From Tetranychus cinnabarinus (lineage: Eukaryota; Arthropoda; Arachnida; Trombidiformes; Tetranychidae), in assembly GCA_022266195.1 (NCBI GenBank), contig WHVY01000002.1:15267001-15331000 (forward strand): a stretch of DNA of 64,000 nucleotides, in the 5' to 3' direction. Below are positions 39,401 through 53,000 of the stretch, piece after piece. A program made the position numbers and the translations under genes. Position 1 is the stretch's first letter, and each line of letters begins with the position of its first letter. Below the pieces are notes generated by a model. The model was not told where the DNA came from. It saw only the letters and a list, made by a program, of their open reading frames with translations, and made no database searches.

Positions 39401-42400
39401 TAATCCAGTCAATCAATCTGTTTAATCATGAATAAGGATTTTCCCTTTAATCTCTAAACTCGTCATTTAGTGGTCAACATTCAATGAATGTCATGTTCAA
39501 TGCAAATTGAACTTTTCATTGAAAGCAATAATCAATCAATTTCCATCAACTTGTTTGGAATAGTTAATTGATGTTTAATTGATTGGTTAAACAATTAGTT
39601 GGAAATGAAGAAAAATTGTCTTTTCTCTTTTTCTCGCTTCTTTTGCTTCTCAATTATTCTCATTCTCTAATCGTTGCTTGGATTCATTGACAAATTGGAT
39701 TCATTATCTCATCAATTCATAACTCAATCTTATTCCATTCATTTCCATGATCCTGATGAATAACACGCACAGTAAAACAGAGAAAAGTAAATTGATGATC
39801 ATTGTAGTTGCAAGTGTAAGGCGAAAAGCTAAGTTATTAGAAAGCGAAAGAAGAAGAAATAATTTATAAATGATGGACACAAAAATATCACTGTTTGACC
39901 TCGAATGGAACAAGATTTATAATGAAAGGAAAAGAAGAAGAAAAGATGAGGATGAAGATGAAAGGGAAAAGACAATGGATGGTGATGGGACTAACAAAGA
40001 GAGTCACTTTGATGAGAACAAAAGAAAAGTCCAAAGTGATGCTAAATGAAGACTGACATTAACATGAAAGTTTCCCTTTCAACTTTTATCCATTTTTTTC
40101 GGGTTCGTTCAAACAAAAAAGGCAAATGCAATGATTGAATTGTTTTAAATGATTCAATGATATTTATAATGTCATCGATCATGCAAGTGAGGAAAAAGAC
40201 ATTTTTTCAACTTCGCCAGTTGTCAACTAAATGTTCAATTTCATCGTAAATTACAGCAATATCAAGCTCGATAATTGGGCAAATAAGTACAAGGTTTCCA
40301 AGTACATCACAGACAGGAAAAAAATGAACATTTAAAAGTGAAAAATCAATAATTCGATGGATTTTCTACTTTTCAGAATAACCTGAAATGACTGAAAATA
40401 GGTTGACATTGAATGATTTGTTGCTACAGACAATTCAAGAATATCGAAACTCGTTGCGAAATTTTTCACCAGTTTCACCAGAATTTCTGTTCTTTTGCAA
40501 GATTGGTAACTTTTTTGTGTAACTTCAACATCTTTTTGGATTTTTTTTTGATCTTGACCTTGAAAATTTTTCGAATTTTGTACAAAATTTGGAATTTCCG
40601 ATGAAATGAAAAGAATCAAGTTTCAAATGAAAAGATCGACTTTTAAATGAAAAACTTCGATTAGTTGCCGAGCATCCCTATAGAGGGCGCTGACGGTAAA
40701 AGTTGAGTTTTTTTGTAGTTTTTTGAACAAAAAATTGATTCCTGGTTCAAAGTGAGGGGAATAAAAAACCAGAGAAGATGACAGGGAAGAGAAAGAGGTT
40801 GAAGATGGAGAAGCAGACGGAATAAAAGATGATGAGGAGAAAGTGGAGAAGTAGGATGATGTTTCCTTGGTAACAGTGTAAATTAGTTTTGAATTGTTTG
40901 TTCATTTGTTGGATAAAGTAAAAGAGAGAAAAGGGAAAAGATGTGAAAGAGAATGTAAAGTTTTAAAAGTATTAAATGCGAAGTGAGATGAAGCTTTAGA
41001 GAAGGATAAAGGCACAAGATGCTAAAGGAATGAAGAAAGAGAGTAAAAAAAGAGAATAGAAATCGGATATTGGAAGAAGAATAAAGAAGAAGAAGAAGAA
41101 ATAAATGAAAGAGAGAAAAGAGAAAGAAAATTAATCAGATAAGGAAAAGATACAAAATGAAGTGTTCTGATTAATCTGTTAGGACATTTAACGAAGAGAA
41201 GAAAAGACGAGAATATTCAGAGTATTTTGCCAATTTATTCAGATTCCAGGGGGAAGTGGAAAAAAAGATGATGATAAAGATGGTTATGAAGAAAAGGGAA
41301 AACAAGAGAGAAAAGAAGAAAAGAGTAAAAAAAATAAAAGATAAATACACAGACGCCCATATTCATTTTATGATATTCTGATAATTTGTCACCAGCGATT
41401 CATGGCAAGATATTTTCTCGGAATAAAGAGTCTTTACTCTCATCAGCACTTGTTCATCTTGATTCGTTCATTTAGTGTTATCTTTTTAATAACATCAATG
41501 TTATCATTCTTACAGTTGAATAAATTTGCCACTCTTTTACCATCGCCATTATCATTCTCATCTTCACCCTGATTCTGCTTTTTTTTATTATTATTATTAT
41601 ACACATTATTAGTTCACTTTCATTAGTTCATCTTGTTTCATCTCCATCTTCATCTTCATCATTTTCTTCATTATTCCAATTCTTTTTCTTTGTTTTGCAT
41701 TTCCAGCCTTCTTCTTGTGCTCTTCTCATTCATTCTCATTATCATGCTCAGAATGAATATTTATCGATTTCAGTTGATCGTGTTGCTCTTGATGAACCAA
41801 TTGGCAGATAATTAAAATCCATCAATTCACATTCCACCAACATTCCACTTTTCCCCTCAACATTATTTTCCTTTGCCTCATCAAAATCTTCATCATGAGC
41901 ATCAAGAAGCAGATTTAAAGATTATAATAACATTTTTTTGTTCCATCAAAATTTCAACAGAAGAAGAAAAAAAAACATCTTCAATTTTCTCCTTTCGTCA
42001 CCTTTTTCCTCATCTTTTTTTCTTCGCACAAAATATTCTTTTCTCGATTGCTTGTCAATTTTCATCATCCTAATCATCATCATCTGTTTACTTTTATTCA
42101 ATGGAAATTAATTTTTATAATCGAATGATATTAGCAAATATTTTTCCAAACTTTACCTCAACCAGAATTATTATTACTTTTCATGATGAACAGCCAAGAA
42201 GGAAGAGAAGCAAAAAAAAACTTTTCATTCAACTATCATTGACTTTTACCAATTTTTTTGCCTCTTCAAACTTTTCATCAAAACCATGATGAAAGTGAAA
42301 TGAGAAGTTGAACAATATCAATGAAGATGATGAATTTGTTTCTCATTGAGGGTAAGAAAAAATTGAGTCATGATGAGTACGAAACAAGATGAAGGTGAAA

Positions 42401-43440
42401 TAAGCATTTCATCAATTTTCATCTTCTTTCATCTTCTTTGCCATTTTCATCAATTTCACATTATTACTTTATCATGTTCATTCAAAGTTATCACATTTTA
42501 TCAACCTTTTAATGTTATTAATTCCCTTTCATTGGCTCATTCAAAGTCACATTCAAATTGATCAACAATTAATAAGATATCAATTGAAACATTAAAGGTT
42601 GACTTTCAACTTGTTCACTTGGACTTGATTGTAAACATTTCAATATTATTCTGGAAAATGATAAATGAAAGGTAAGAAAATAATGGCCAGATTAAACTGA
42701 TAATAATGATTGACAGAATTGAACAAAATTGTGAATAACTTTGGATTTTGAATTAAACTCTTCACAATGGGCATTCATCTTCTTAAATAATCAATTGATG
42801 ATCAGAATAATCTGAATTATCTTCCTTGTTTAAAGAGAAAAGATGAACTGAGTAAAAGGTAAAACTTCAGAGCAACAGTGATGATGATGGAAGAATAATA
42901 TTTATGCAAAAAAACTCTTGTTGGGTTATTATTAAAGTGGATTATCTTTTTTCTCATCTTCATCTACCTTGACCCTTGTATAATGAAGATGAAGAAAAAA
43001 ATTATTTCTTCTTCTTCTTCGGCTGCTTTCCATATACATGATTATTAAATCTTGTTTTTTCTCTTCTTCTTCTTTTCTCTCTTGCGCCAATATCTTTTTT
43101 TATCTTCATCATCTTCTCCCTCAACTAATCAAAAATCTACCCTTGAAGTGGTCATGGTTCATCGTAATCAACTATTTAAAATGAACTGTTGGAAGCAAAA
43201 TCAATTTTCATCATCAACATCTTCTTCTTCATCATCTTGTCAGCTTTATAAACTTGGACTAATCATTTGATTCAAGTGAAAGGATCACGATCACATCATA
43301 ATCATCTAAAACTCATTGTTATGTCAAGTTTACTTCTTCTTATTAAAAGAAAACTTTGATTCTTATTCAAGCAAAGAATTGATTAAAATGAACAAATACT
43401 AGGGTTTGAGGGGAAAATTAAAGTTTATCAAAATTAATAT
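33441..43440. other. Intergenic, simple-sequence-rich region
   Basis: Alternating purine-rich (36360-36620, 39920-40030, 40740-41340) and pyrimidine-rich (36700-37080, 41440-42080) blocks. Open frames are at most 98 codons and follow these tracts. Microsatellites include CAT at 39089-39106 and GAA/AAG at about 36430-36447 and 41080-41100. No gene is supported. Confidence 0.5.
40679..40694 (+). promoter_or_regulatory. CTCF-like core motif
   Basis: tatagagggcgctgac fits the AGRKGGCGC-type core bound by the insulator protein CTCF in animals. Similar tatagatggc/aatagatggc words occur at 32428, 34806 and 58909. This is a motif match only. Confidence 0.25.
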
Positions 43441-44200
43441 TAATTATCAGAGGAAGGTAAAGTTGGCTCCAAAATTGGGTCTCAGTCAAGATCCGTGAGC
43501 AAGGTTTGAGGTTAAATCTCTATGTATATTGAAATATCATTTAGTGATTATAAAATTATTAAAAGTCAAGACTTGCAAGTCTAAAATTGTCTGAGAGTTA
43601 ATGATTGCTCAGATTGCTTTCTTAAGTAAAGTGTAGATTGGAGTGCTTATTAGGATCAAATCAATTTTAGCCATGAAAGCAATCGTTATTAAAATAGCGA
43701 TACTCAGACTAGAGACTCAGTTTTTATAGCCTACAAAGTTTCAATCCTTAACTCGAATACCAAAGTGTTTGCATTTACTGGTTTTATTGTAAAGAAATCT
43801 GTTACATAGCATAGGATTTGAATCGTGTATTTGGACGGATTGACGAACATTGAGTTTGGATTTTCAAGGTCATTCAAAGCCTTTATTTATTTCACCTCTG
43901 AGTGAAATTTTTCCATTATTCGATGCCTTTTTAGACTGCTTAATGTTTGTTGAAAGTTCATAACTCAATCCATTCGAGATAAAAGTTTTCCGAAAACCAT
44001 AATCGTCAAACTGAAAAACTCTCGTATCTTTTGAACGAAACAAATTATCGGTATAAATTTCAAGTCAAAGCTTCGTTTTATTCCTAAGTCTTTAGCCTAT
44101 TGTTCATCAAACGAAATTTCAATGAACAATTAAAATGAAAAAGTCAACGACTTAAGCATCAACTCTATTAGATTACAACTTTAAATTAAATCATTCCATT
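43440..44200. other. TE-relic-like stretch
   Basis: Composition changes abruptly: TCAT simple sequence is absent and CpG and mixed words appear. 43650-43770 shares words with 57390-57480 (aggatcaaatcaattttagcc against ggaatcaaatcaactttagtc), so it probably contains part of the same dispersed repeat family. No open frame is present. Confidence 0.4.
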
Positions 44201-46136
44201 TACAGTTGACAGAATGTTTCAGAAATTTGATTTCGATTGTAATTGCTTGCAATAACAAAAAAGAGTTTGATAATTTTTTAAGAACAGATTGTTTTCCCTG
44301 AAATCAAATTGTAACTTTCATCTGAACAAAAGAGCAAAAGTTTGCTAAAGTGTTGCCCAAAATTGCATTGAATGTCCAGTTTTCATTTTCTTTTAACCTT
44401 CTCTTCATTTTCCTTCTCTTTACCTTTTCCTTTTCTCAGTTTCATTGTTTTTTGTGATTGCAAGTTACTCATCAAACACACCAAGAAAATGTAAATCTAA
44501 GCAAGTAGATAAAGTCACTTTGCTAATAACACCTCAAGACACACTCCAAGGCCTAAGAATCTAATTCTCTGCATTAATTTTCTCTCTTTTTTGTTCCTCA
44601 TTTCATCTTGTTCTGTTTTTTTATGTCTCTCTTCACTTTTTTATGCTCACTCCCTCACTGTATATCACCAGATAGCTCAAGATATCAAGTGGCTCCCTGG
44701 GATTTCGTATCAAACTATCTCAAGATCTTTACACGAATCTTATTCTTCTTTTTCTTTTCTTTCGACACCATTCACTTTTTGCTCTCCCTTCAAGATTGAT
44801 CAAAGAGTGAAAAGAACAGAGTGAGTAAATGAGTGAGAGTAATGCTGATGATGATGAAAAAGACACAGCAAATTGTCTTGATTGTCGGCATCTCATTTAC
44901 CAAATCTCAATCTTGCCAATTTATTCTCTTTCTTCTCCTGGTTCAGTCACAGTTAACACTTCAAGTTCAATCAATCTGATTCTCAATAACCTTAGTTACT
45001 ATCTCTTTCCTTCTCTCATCTTTATCTTCTTTTCGTCTTCGAAGTGACTTAATTTTATTTCATTTAACAGAATCAATGAACACAGAAAGAATCAGAAAAA
45101 AAACTCAACACCTAATCTAAATTAAACCCATTGAAGAATGCAAAAAAAAGGTCTTTTAATGGAAAAGGAAAAAAAGGAGAAAAAAAAACTCGAGAAAAAT
45201 TTTATTCATCGGTGCGCAATTAAAGGTAAAATGAAAAGGTAAGAAAATTTACAGACAATAATAGGCAATAAACTGGAGAAACAAATGGCAAAACTATTGA
45301 AGGTCCAGTAATTATCTTTGCAAAGAGCAATAATTACAGGAAGTTGTTTCGATGAAACATTGCAATTCGATTCAATTTTGATTTCAAAAGTTGATTGTGA
45401 TAATAGTTGAACCATAATTATTGCAGGTAAAAGTTTTAAGTGTCAATGAATGATGAGAAAATTTAATACAAAATTGTATATGTTTCGATGTGAAGAGAGA
45501 GAAAAAAATATTGAAATTATTGCAAGAATTTACCTTTTCTAATTGTGGCCATTTTTTGGGAGAAAAATGAAAGAAAACAAAATCTCTCTGAACTGAAGAT
45601 GAAAGAAGAGATGAAGAGAGGGAAAATTGGTCATCATATTGATGAATGAACAAAAAAAAGGGAAACAAAAGAAGAGTAAAAGCGAACATGATAAAGGCCA
45701 GTTTTCATTGAAGAAAAAATTCAAGACTCAAATTAACAGGTAAACGTAAAAATTACTGAGAATGAATGAGGGAAAAGAAAAGAAAACAAAGAGAAGATAA
45801 ATATAGTGAAGATGATGAGTTGAAATGATGAATGAAAACTCCAAAGTTGTTGCCTCTTCTTATTCAACTTCCTTCGGCTAATCATGAAAGTAACAATTTT
45901 CATCTTTATATTGAAATTGGTGAACATAATTATGATAATCAATGATTGGCTAAGACCAGCCAAGCAAAGCAGTTTGTTTGACCGTAAATGGTTCGACTTG
46001 TAACATCAACTTAACCAGTTGGCTTGCCTTGGTATGTGAATATCAAAGAAAACTTTTCTTCTTCTTTAATTGCAATCATTTTTTACTCCTCTTTCATCAA
46101 CAGTTTTAACCAATGATTTGCTCATTTCGGTCAGTC

Positions 46137-46155
46137 TTGACCAGTCAATGGTCAA
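46137..46155. promoter_or_regulatory. TTGACCA inverted repeat in a cluster
   Basis: TTGACCA-gtcaa-TGGTCAA is a perfect 7-bp inverted repeat with a 5-bp spacer. Further TTGACCA words lie at about 46299, 46444 and 46471, all within about 350 bp. Such symmetry suits a dimeric DNA-binding protein. No factor is assigned. Confidence 0.3.
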
Positions 46156-48164
46156 ATGAGAATATTATTTTTTTCATCAAAAAATAATTTCCACTCTATA
46201 AAATCAGAGAAGCATATCAATATTTCAATTTTAATTTTTGGTCCTTTTTTTCATTCACGAAATTGCAACATTTGAATCCTTTCTGTTGCCCTTCAAAGTC
46301 TTGACCAATCATTTTCTTGCCATGATTAGTGTTTTTAACAAACTGATATTCTTCTACAACCTTTTCCGCTCTCTTTTGACACTAATTATGGTCAACTCTT
46401 ATTTTTCCCTTGCAACATAATTCTTACCTTTTGTATTGATAGTTTTGACCAGTCAAGAGGAAAACTGTTTTGACCAGCCATTGATATTAATTAGTGAGTC
46501 CTTTAAATTGGTAATCCTAGAGAAAAGTCTCTTTTCTTTAGTTGGATTCAACTTTGAAAACAAAAGATTTCAAGAAAATTTGAGAGACAACAAATTAAAG
46601 AGAAGAAATTATCTCTTTTTTCGTTTACAGGGTTTACAGGTAAAAACAAAGGTAAAATAAAGGTTACAAAAGGAATGAAGCTTAAATGTTGATTTTGAGT
46701 TTGACAGTTTTTTCACCGTTTTGCCCGTTTTCGCCCATTTTAAGCATGTAATTAGTATAATCATTTTGTTTTTTAATACACTTTTACCAGTTCTATTAAC
46801 TCTAAATGTTTTGTTTTTGCCTCTTCTGGATCCATTGTTGGGTTAAAGATGAAGTTGATATGAAAATTGTTATTATCAATTTCCTTTGAGTTGAGTAGCG
46901 ATTCAGATGAACATGAGCTTAAACAACACCTTTGGATTCAAGTTGATTGACAAGTAAATCCGACTCATTTTTAAACATTTTACTGGTCATTTCAGTTGCT
47001 CATTTTAAACCCAAAAAGCCTCTCCAATTGTGAGCAAAAAAAGTTTTAATAAAAGAAAAAAAAGTTTCATTTGTCGCAAGTAAACAAAGTGAACTTTAAT
47101 CAAAGTTTTGTTAATCAATTTGGATAACATTTGAAATTGTAATTTGATTATGTTTTACTCGCTGCAACTCATTATTGTCAATTTAATGTTAATCATAATT
47201 GATGGTTGTTGGTGCAAAAATCGGGATGAAAATTGAATTCTTGATTTACTTGAAATGTAATTGATTAAAATAAGTTTCATTGTTGTAAAGAGCAAGGAAT
47301 GAAATTGGAGGCCAAAAAATGAAATTTAAAAAAAAAGAAGTTGAAATGAGTGGAAAAAAGCGGAAACTGAATAATGATTATCAAGTGAATCTCATCGGCA
47401 TCTTTTCAGTTCAATAGGTTTAAGCTCCAATGACCATGTTAAATGACCAATCAAAGAAATAAGAAGAAAAGGTAAAAAGAGAAAAGAACTTTTTTTTCCA
47501 ATTTTCATTTTTGATCAACATGACCATGATAATGGTTAATGTCATTGAACATTCAAAAAGATCAATACAATTATTGAGAAGAAGAGAAAAGAGAGAGAAA
47601 AGAAATGATCGTGTTTAGAGAAATGACGATCAACATGATGATACATAATGATGAAGGTAAGAGTAAATGCCCTGAAGGTGAATGTAGTAGCCATGTTAGA
47701 TTGTGGGAGGAGAATGTTGATTGCGTGTTTGCTTATCTTCTTTCATCCTCATCACTTGATAAAGGAATAAACAAAGTCCGGAAAGAAAAATTCTTCTCAT
47801 CATTTCCATCATCAGATCATCAGATCATCATAATCATCAATGATTATATCAGATTCAACATTTTCACTTTTACCTTTGCTTCTGTTAACTTATTATCTGT
47901 TTAACTTAACACTTACCTTTTTTTTGTTGGACTTTAGTCGAAACTCGATTTTCCTGCACTTGACCCATTATCATTATATAATGGGTAATCACAGTCTAAT
48001 AATAGTCTGGATAATAGTTTTGGCCCATGATTATGATTATGATTATAATGAAGATAATTTAATTTCATGAAAAGATTTAAATTGTAAGCAAAGGTAAAAA
48101 GAATAGCGATTAACTTGAAAAGTGTTTTGTTTGCCTTTTGGTGAACAATGGGCAGCTTTTATTA

Positions 48165-48180
48165 GCCAATGGTCATTGGC
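48165..48180. promoter_or_regulatory. Palindromic double CCAAT site
   Basis: GCCAATG-gt-CATTGGC is a 7-bp inverted repeat with a 2-bp centre, giving CCAAT boxes on both strands. No gene start is recognised nearby. Confidence 0.25.
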
Positions 48181-48754
48181 CATGATTACCCTTCAAAACA
48201 AAATGCAAGATTAGTCTTTTCAAGTAAATGTTGAATGGTGGTGCCAAAATAATGATTCAATGAAGAAGAAGTAAAAAAATCATTTGATAATCATTGTAAA
48301 TTACTCGTTACTCATTCACCAAATCACAAGTTAATCAATGATGATGATGTTGATCATGTTTGTACATCAACATGATTAAAGCTTCTGTAAAGTTGCGTTT
48401 TGCGATTCACTTTTATTCACGATTCTCAATCTAATAATGATAATAATTTTTCGCTTTTCTTCTTGTTTGACTTTTGCCTATTGTACTGACGTTGATAAAA
48501 TTGGATAACAAGAGAAGTCAGAAAATGCATTTCATTGTATAATGTGATATAATATGGAAGAAGAAGATGAAGAAGAAGAAGAAGAAAAAGATAAATTTTA
48601 AAATTCTTTCAACTAAAATGTGAGAGAAAATGTGAAATAATGAAAATGAAGAGAAGATGGTAAAGAAGAAAAGGAAGATAAAAGTTGCTCCTCGTTAATA
48701 TTGAATAAATGATAAAGTTAATTTTGTCCGTCAGCATTCAAATTGTTGACAATT

Positions 48755-48771
48755 TGTGTGTGTGTGTGTTT
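48755..48771. repeat. (TG)n microsatellite
   Basis: A run of about eight TG units. Confidence 0.8.
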
Positions 48772-49929
48772 CCATTTTGTTTGTTAATTCTGGTAACATC
48801 CTGTTGCTTTACCATGTTAACAGAATTCTCATCATTCTAATCATCATCATGTTCATCTTGATCGTCAACTGTACAGAGACATGCAAACCTTTGTGCTGAA
48901 GTATAAATAAATAAATAAACGAACAGCCTTTATTAACAATCCAATTTATTTCAACTTTTTTGCTTCTTTCTTTTTTCTCTCTTTTAACAAAATTGATTTT
49001 CTCTGAACTTTTTTTTTGCTCTTCTTCACTTTTTTCCACTGTTCCATCCTCATCATTCTCATCATCATTATCATCCTCATCATCATCATCTGCACACTTT
49101 AAATTCTCTTTTCTTTTCTTTTCCTTTTCTTTCCGTCTCTATTTTCATTATTATTATCATTATTATTATTGTTATTAACATTTTCATCTTCTAAATATTG
49201 TTCAACTTTTTCTCCTTTTTTTGCTTCACACAAAAATGGCTCCAAAATGAATCAAAATCAAATAATAATCATGATAATAAGAAGGCAAAATTTTGATTCT
49301 AATGTTATAAGAAGCTCAAGCATCCTTTTTATCAAATTTGAAATGAAAATTTATTAACAACTATAATGCCCATTATAATCAATTTCAATCATTTGCACAT
49401 TTCCAAGTTATCCGTTTCCAGCCGACGAACTGATTAACCCTTTAAATAGCTTCCTTTTGTTTCATTTGTAGACTTTGTTTTCATTCAGGTGAAATTGTAT
49501 CAAAGAATATCTTTTTTTGTTTTCTTGTTTCTCGCCATTTCAACATGACTTGGAAAAAAAACTGTCAATATTATCATTGTTATCAACCTTATTCATTCCT
49601 CTCCTGGTTTCACTTTAATAACAATAATTACGGCCTGGGCCAACTAATGATGAACAATTGTTATCAATATTACAATGATAATCACAACGATTATAATAAC
49701 AGAGTAGAATATCATTTTTTTATCGCATTCCAACCTTTCTTTATTATTTTTCTTTCAGACTCACTCACCATATGATGATTAGTTACAGGTAGAAAAGGAA
49801 TTGAACTGAAAACACGAAGGAATTCATTTGTTTTTTTACTCAACCATTTTAAATTTCATTATTTTTCATCATGAATTAGAGATTGTTTAGATTTACAAAT
49901 TTTGATTCTAAAAGACTGCAAACTGGAAA

Positions 49930-50040
49930 CTGTCGGGTTATTTTGCATTATTATTGAAACAAGAAATTGAAGTGAAAACAAAAATTTTAAACATCTATAT
50001 TGATAGCGGTTACTTTAGAGTAAAGTTGATTTTATCTCAT
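49930..50040 (-). repeat. Copy of the TGCAAAATAACCC repeat family
   Basis: On the reverse strand it reads aaaatcaactttactctaa, then aagtaaccgctatcaata, then aataataatgcaaaataac followed by ccgac. This is the same order of words as 57395-57690 with the interior shortened. Confidence 0.7.
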
Positions 50041-53000
50041 GAAATTTCATTTCTTTTTTTCTCCTCTCAAGAATTTGATTTGATTTGATCTGATTTGACT
50101 GAGTGCAAGTTTAACATTATTGCTTCATTTTGCATTTTGGACAGTTGGTGAAAATTTCATCTTCTAATGTACGAAATTCAATGAACAGTTGTAGATTTGT
50201 CTTGATTTCAAAAAATTATGCTCATTGAATTACCGAGTCTGACAATATCGATGTAAACCGATAACAAAATGACTGAAGGTTAAAGTTGCTTTGTTTTCAT
50301 GCAACACATTATGTTATTGTAAAGAGTAACTAATACTGATGACTCTGATCAAGCATTGCTTCAAAAGGTGAAAGTTGATGCGAATCGGGTGCTGATCACT
50401 CTGAAATAATTCAATGATTGGTGTGCCATTTTATGCGGCTGATAACTAACACTAGACTGTATTATCTATTGATTCACAAATGAAGGGTCGAAAACACCAT
50501 TTATTGGCTATTGGTTTACCAACTTGAGGAAATGACCTTGAATGATCTTGAGCGTTCGAACTTATGATTCTTCAATCGGAGGAGTCTCATGGTTCGAATC
50601 TGAGGTCTGTAACATCAACCGTTCACTTGCAACTCGACAGATTTTGTGAGATTGAAATTCTCATAAACCTGATTGTTTTGCGATCAAAAGATTGATTTTT
50701 ATTCAAAGCGATTGAGAAACTTACCTTGAGTTCAAATCCTTTTCAGTTCACTTGAACATTAGTAACATAGCAGTGAAATATTGCTCAAAAGGTTCATCAA
50801 TTTTTTGTAAGTTTATCACTTGAAATGATGCAAGCCAAGTCTATCAGCTATTACCTTTCATTAAATATTTTTGTGTTTTAGAAGAAAAAAACTGAAAAAT
50901 AGAGATTCTTGACATGATCAATCTAAGATGAAGATTATCTTCATTTGAAAAAAAGTCTTTATTTACTCTTCATCTATCACCTTCATCTGGATCATTCTTT
51001 GCTCTACTTTTCCCTCTCCTTCACTTTCACTGAAAGTTATGAACTTTTTTAATTTCGCTTGATTGGCTCATCTTAAAGTTTCAATCCAACAAGATGATGA
51101 TCATCATTTTCATTGTTACTATTTCACCATCACCATCTTCATCACCACCATTTTCTTCTTCAGTCAAGATCTTTTTCATTCTTTTGACGTTTCCTCGCTT
51201 TTTTTTACCTCTTTTCACTTTTTTCTCTTGACTCTTCTCATCTTCATCCTCCAAGTTTTAAAAACATCAATCGATTGACATTAATTATATCTTAGAAAAC
51301 TTTGAAGGAGCAAGAAAAAAGGTAAAGAGAGAGACAAGAAGAAGAAGAAAAAGGATGAAAAAACAAACTTCTCTTCGTTTATTGGATGGATAAATAGTGA
51401 AAAGGATAAGCTTGTTTAAAAAAAGTTATCGATCGATGGTCAAGTTTACAACATTTTCTCGTCTCAATTTCACATAATAATTTTCACCTTTTCCGCCATT
51501 TTTCATCTTTTCCATCTTCATCACCTTGTCTGCACCAAAAGGCAAAAAGCAAAATTTGATCTGAAAAGTTGAGTTAATATTAAAAGAGGTTCATGAAAAA
51601 TTACAACAAAGTCAACCTTAGTTGCTATTCATTGTGAAAAGAGGGAAGCAAGAAAAGAAGCAAAAAAATCGGCAACAAAATTTAATACCATTTCTATCAA
51701 TAGTTTAACTTTATGAAATTGTGTGATATCAAAGATGAGAAAAGAATGAGAAAAGAAGGCAAAAATGGTGATGATGATGAAGGAGTGAAGAGAAGGTAAG
51801 AAGGTAAAGAGTAAAGTGATTGCAAGTAAGGTATTTTAAAGCCTCAAGAAAAGTGATTTTCTACAATAAGGTTAAGATGATGATGATGGTTGATGATGAG
51901 AAATGGATGAGAAAAATTAATTATATTTAGTATAATTGTACGCAATCTCTTGTTTGCTACTTTCATCTCATTCCTTTCACTTCTGGTTACCAAGGAAATT
52001 ATAATGATTTTTATTGCTTTTAAGAGTTAATTTTGATCGTCAGTTAAGCGCCATCATTTGAACAATACCTGAATCACTCAATGATAATTTTCTTAATTTT
52101 CCAAATTCTTTTCTTCTCATCAATTTTCTCAGACATTTCATGAAAATTATGGTGAAAAAATGTTGAACACAAAGTGTAATCAAATTGAATATCAAAGCAA
52201 ATGTCAAGTTGAACAAAGAGATTGTGAAAAAATCTAAAATTGCAACTTTTGATGAGAAGAAGAATGAAAAAGAGAAATGATGAAATGACGATTAATTGTA
52301 AATGTCCAATGGTCAAGACAAGTTGTTGTCTTTTGGCGACACTTTTATTGACAAGAGAAAGACGAATAAAGAGTAAAAGATGAAAAGGTCCGAAAGAGTG
52401 GACCGTTGAATCGATTAGCCTAAAATGTTAACCACAAAGTGATCAACTGTTACTCACTTTTATCCTCATCCTTTTCATCTTGCTCATCATTTACAATACA
52501 AACATTGAATTATCCAATGCATTTGTCTTTTTCTTCTTCCCTCTAAGTGTTAACCATCTCAACATTATCCATTAACTGTCCCACCAAAACCACTTTCTCT
52601 TTCATCTTTTCTCTCTCTCTTTATATTCTCATCATTCCTTGCCTCTTGCCATTACAGACATTTCCATTGTTCCACAGGCCACCCTTCTCAACCCTTTTCC
52701 CTAACCCTTTCCCTCATAATCTCTTCTCTCTCCTTTTAACCCTTTTTATATGCTTTCCTGACTTTATCCATTTCTCATTCACTCACTTAAATACCAACAA
52801 ATTGACTCTTGATGTAACTCTTGATCAAACTTAAAAAGCAATGCAAAAAAAACATTTCCATTCAAATTAAGACATCATTTTGCGGTTCAACACTAAATAA
52901 TAATTAAGAATCACTTACAATGTTTATGTTTGACTTTTTTTTGACACTCGATTCCCATTTCCCTTTCAACCCTTTTTTAATATCAAATTTACTCCTCACT

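Noticed and set aside
44591..44824. Forward 77-codon frame with signal-peptide-like start
   Set aside because: The rest is serine/phenylalanine-rich from TTCTTTTTC tracts; an overlapping frame is also open and no family is recognised.
50560..50620. ggttcgaatct resembling a tRNA B box
   Set aside because: The flanking bases do not form a T-arm or acceptor stem, and no A box is at the right distance.
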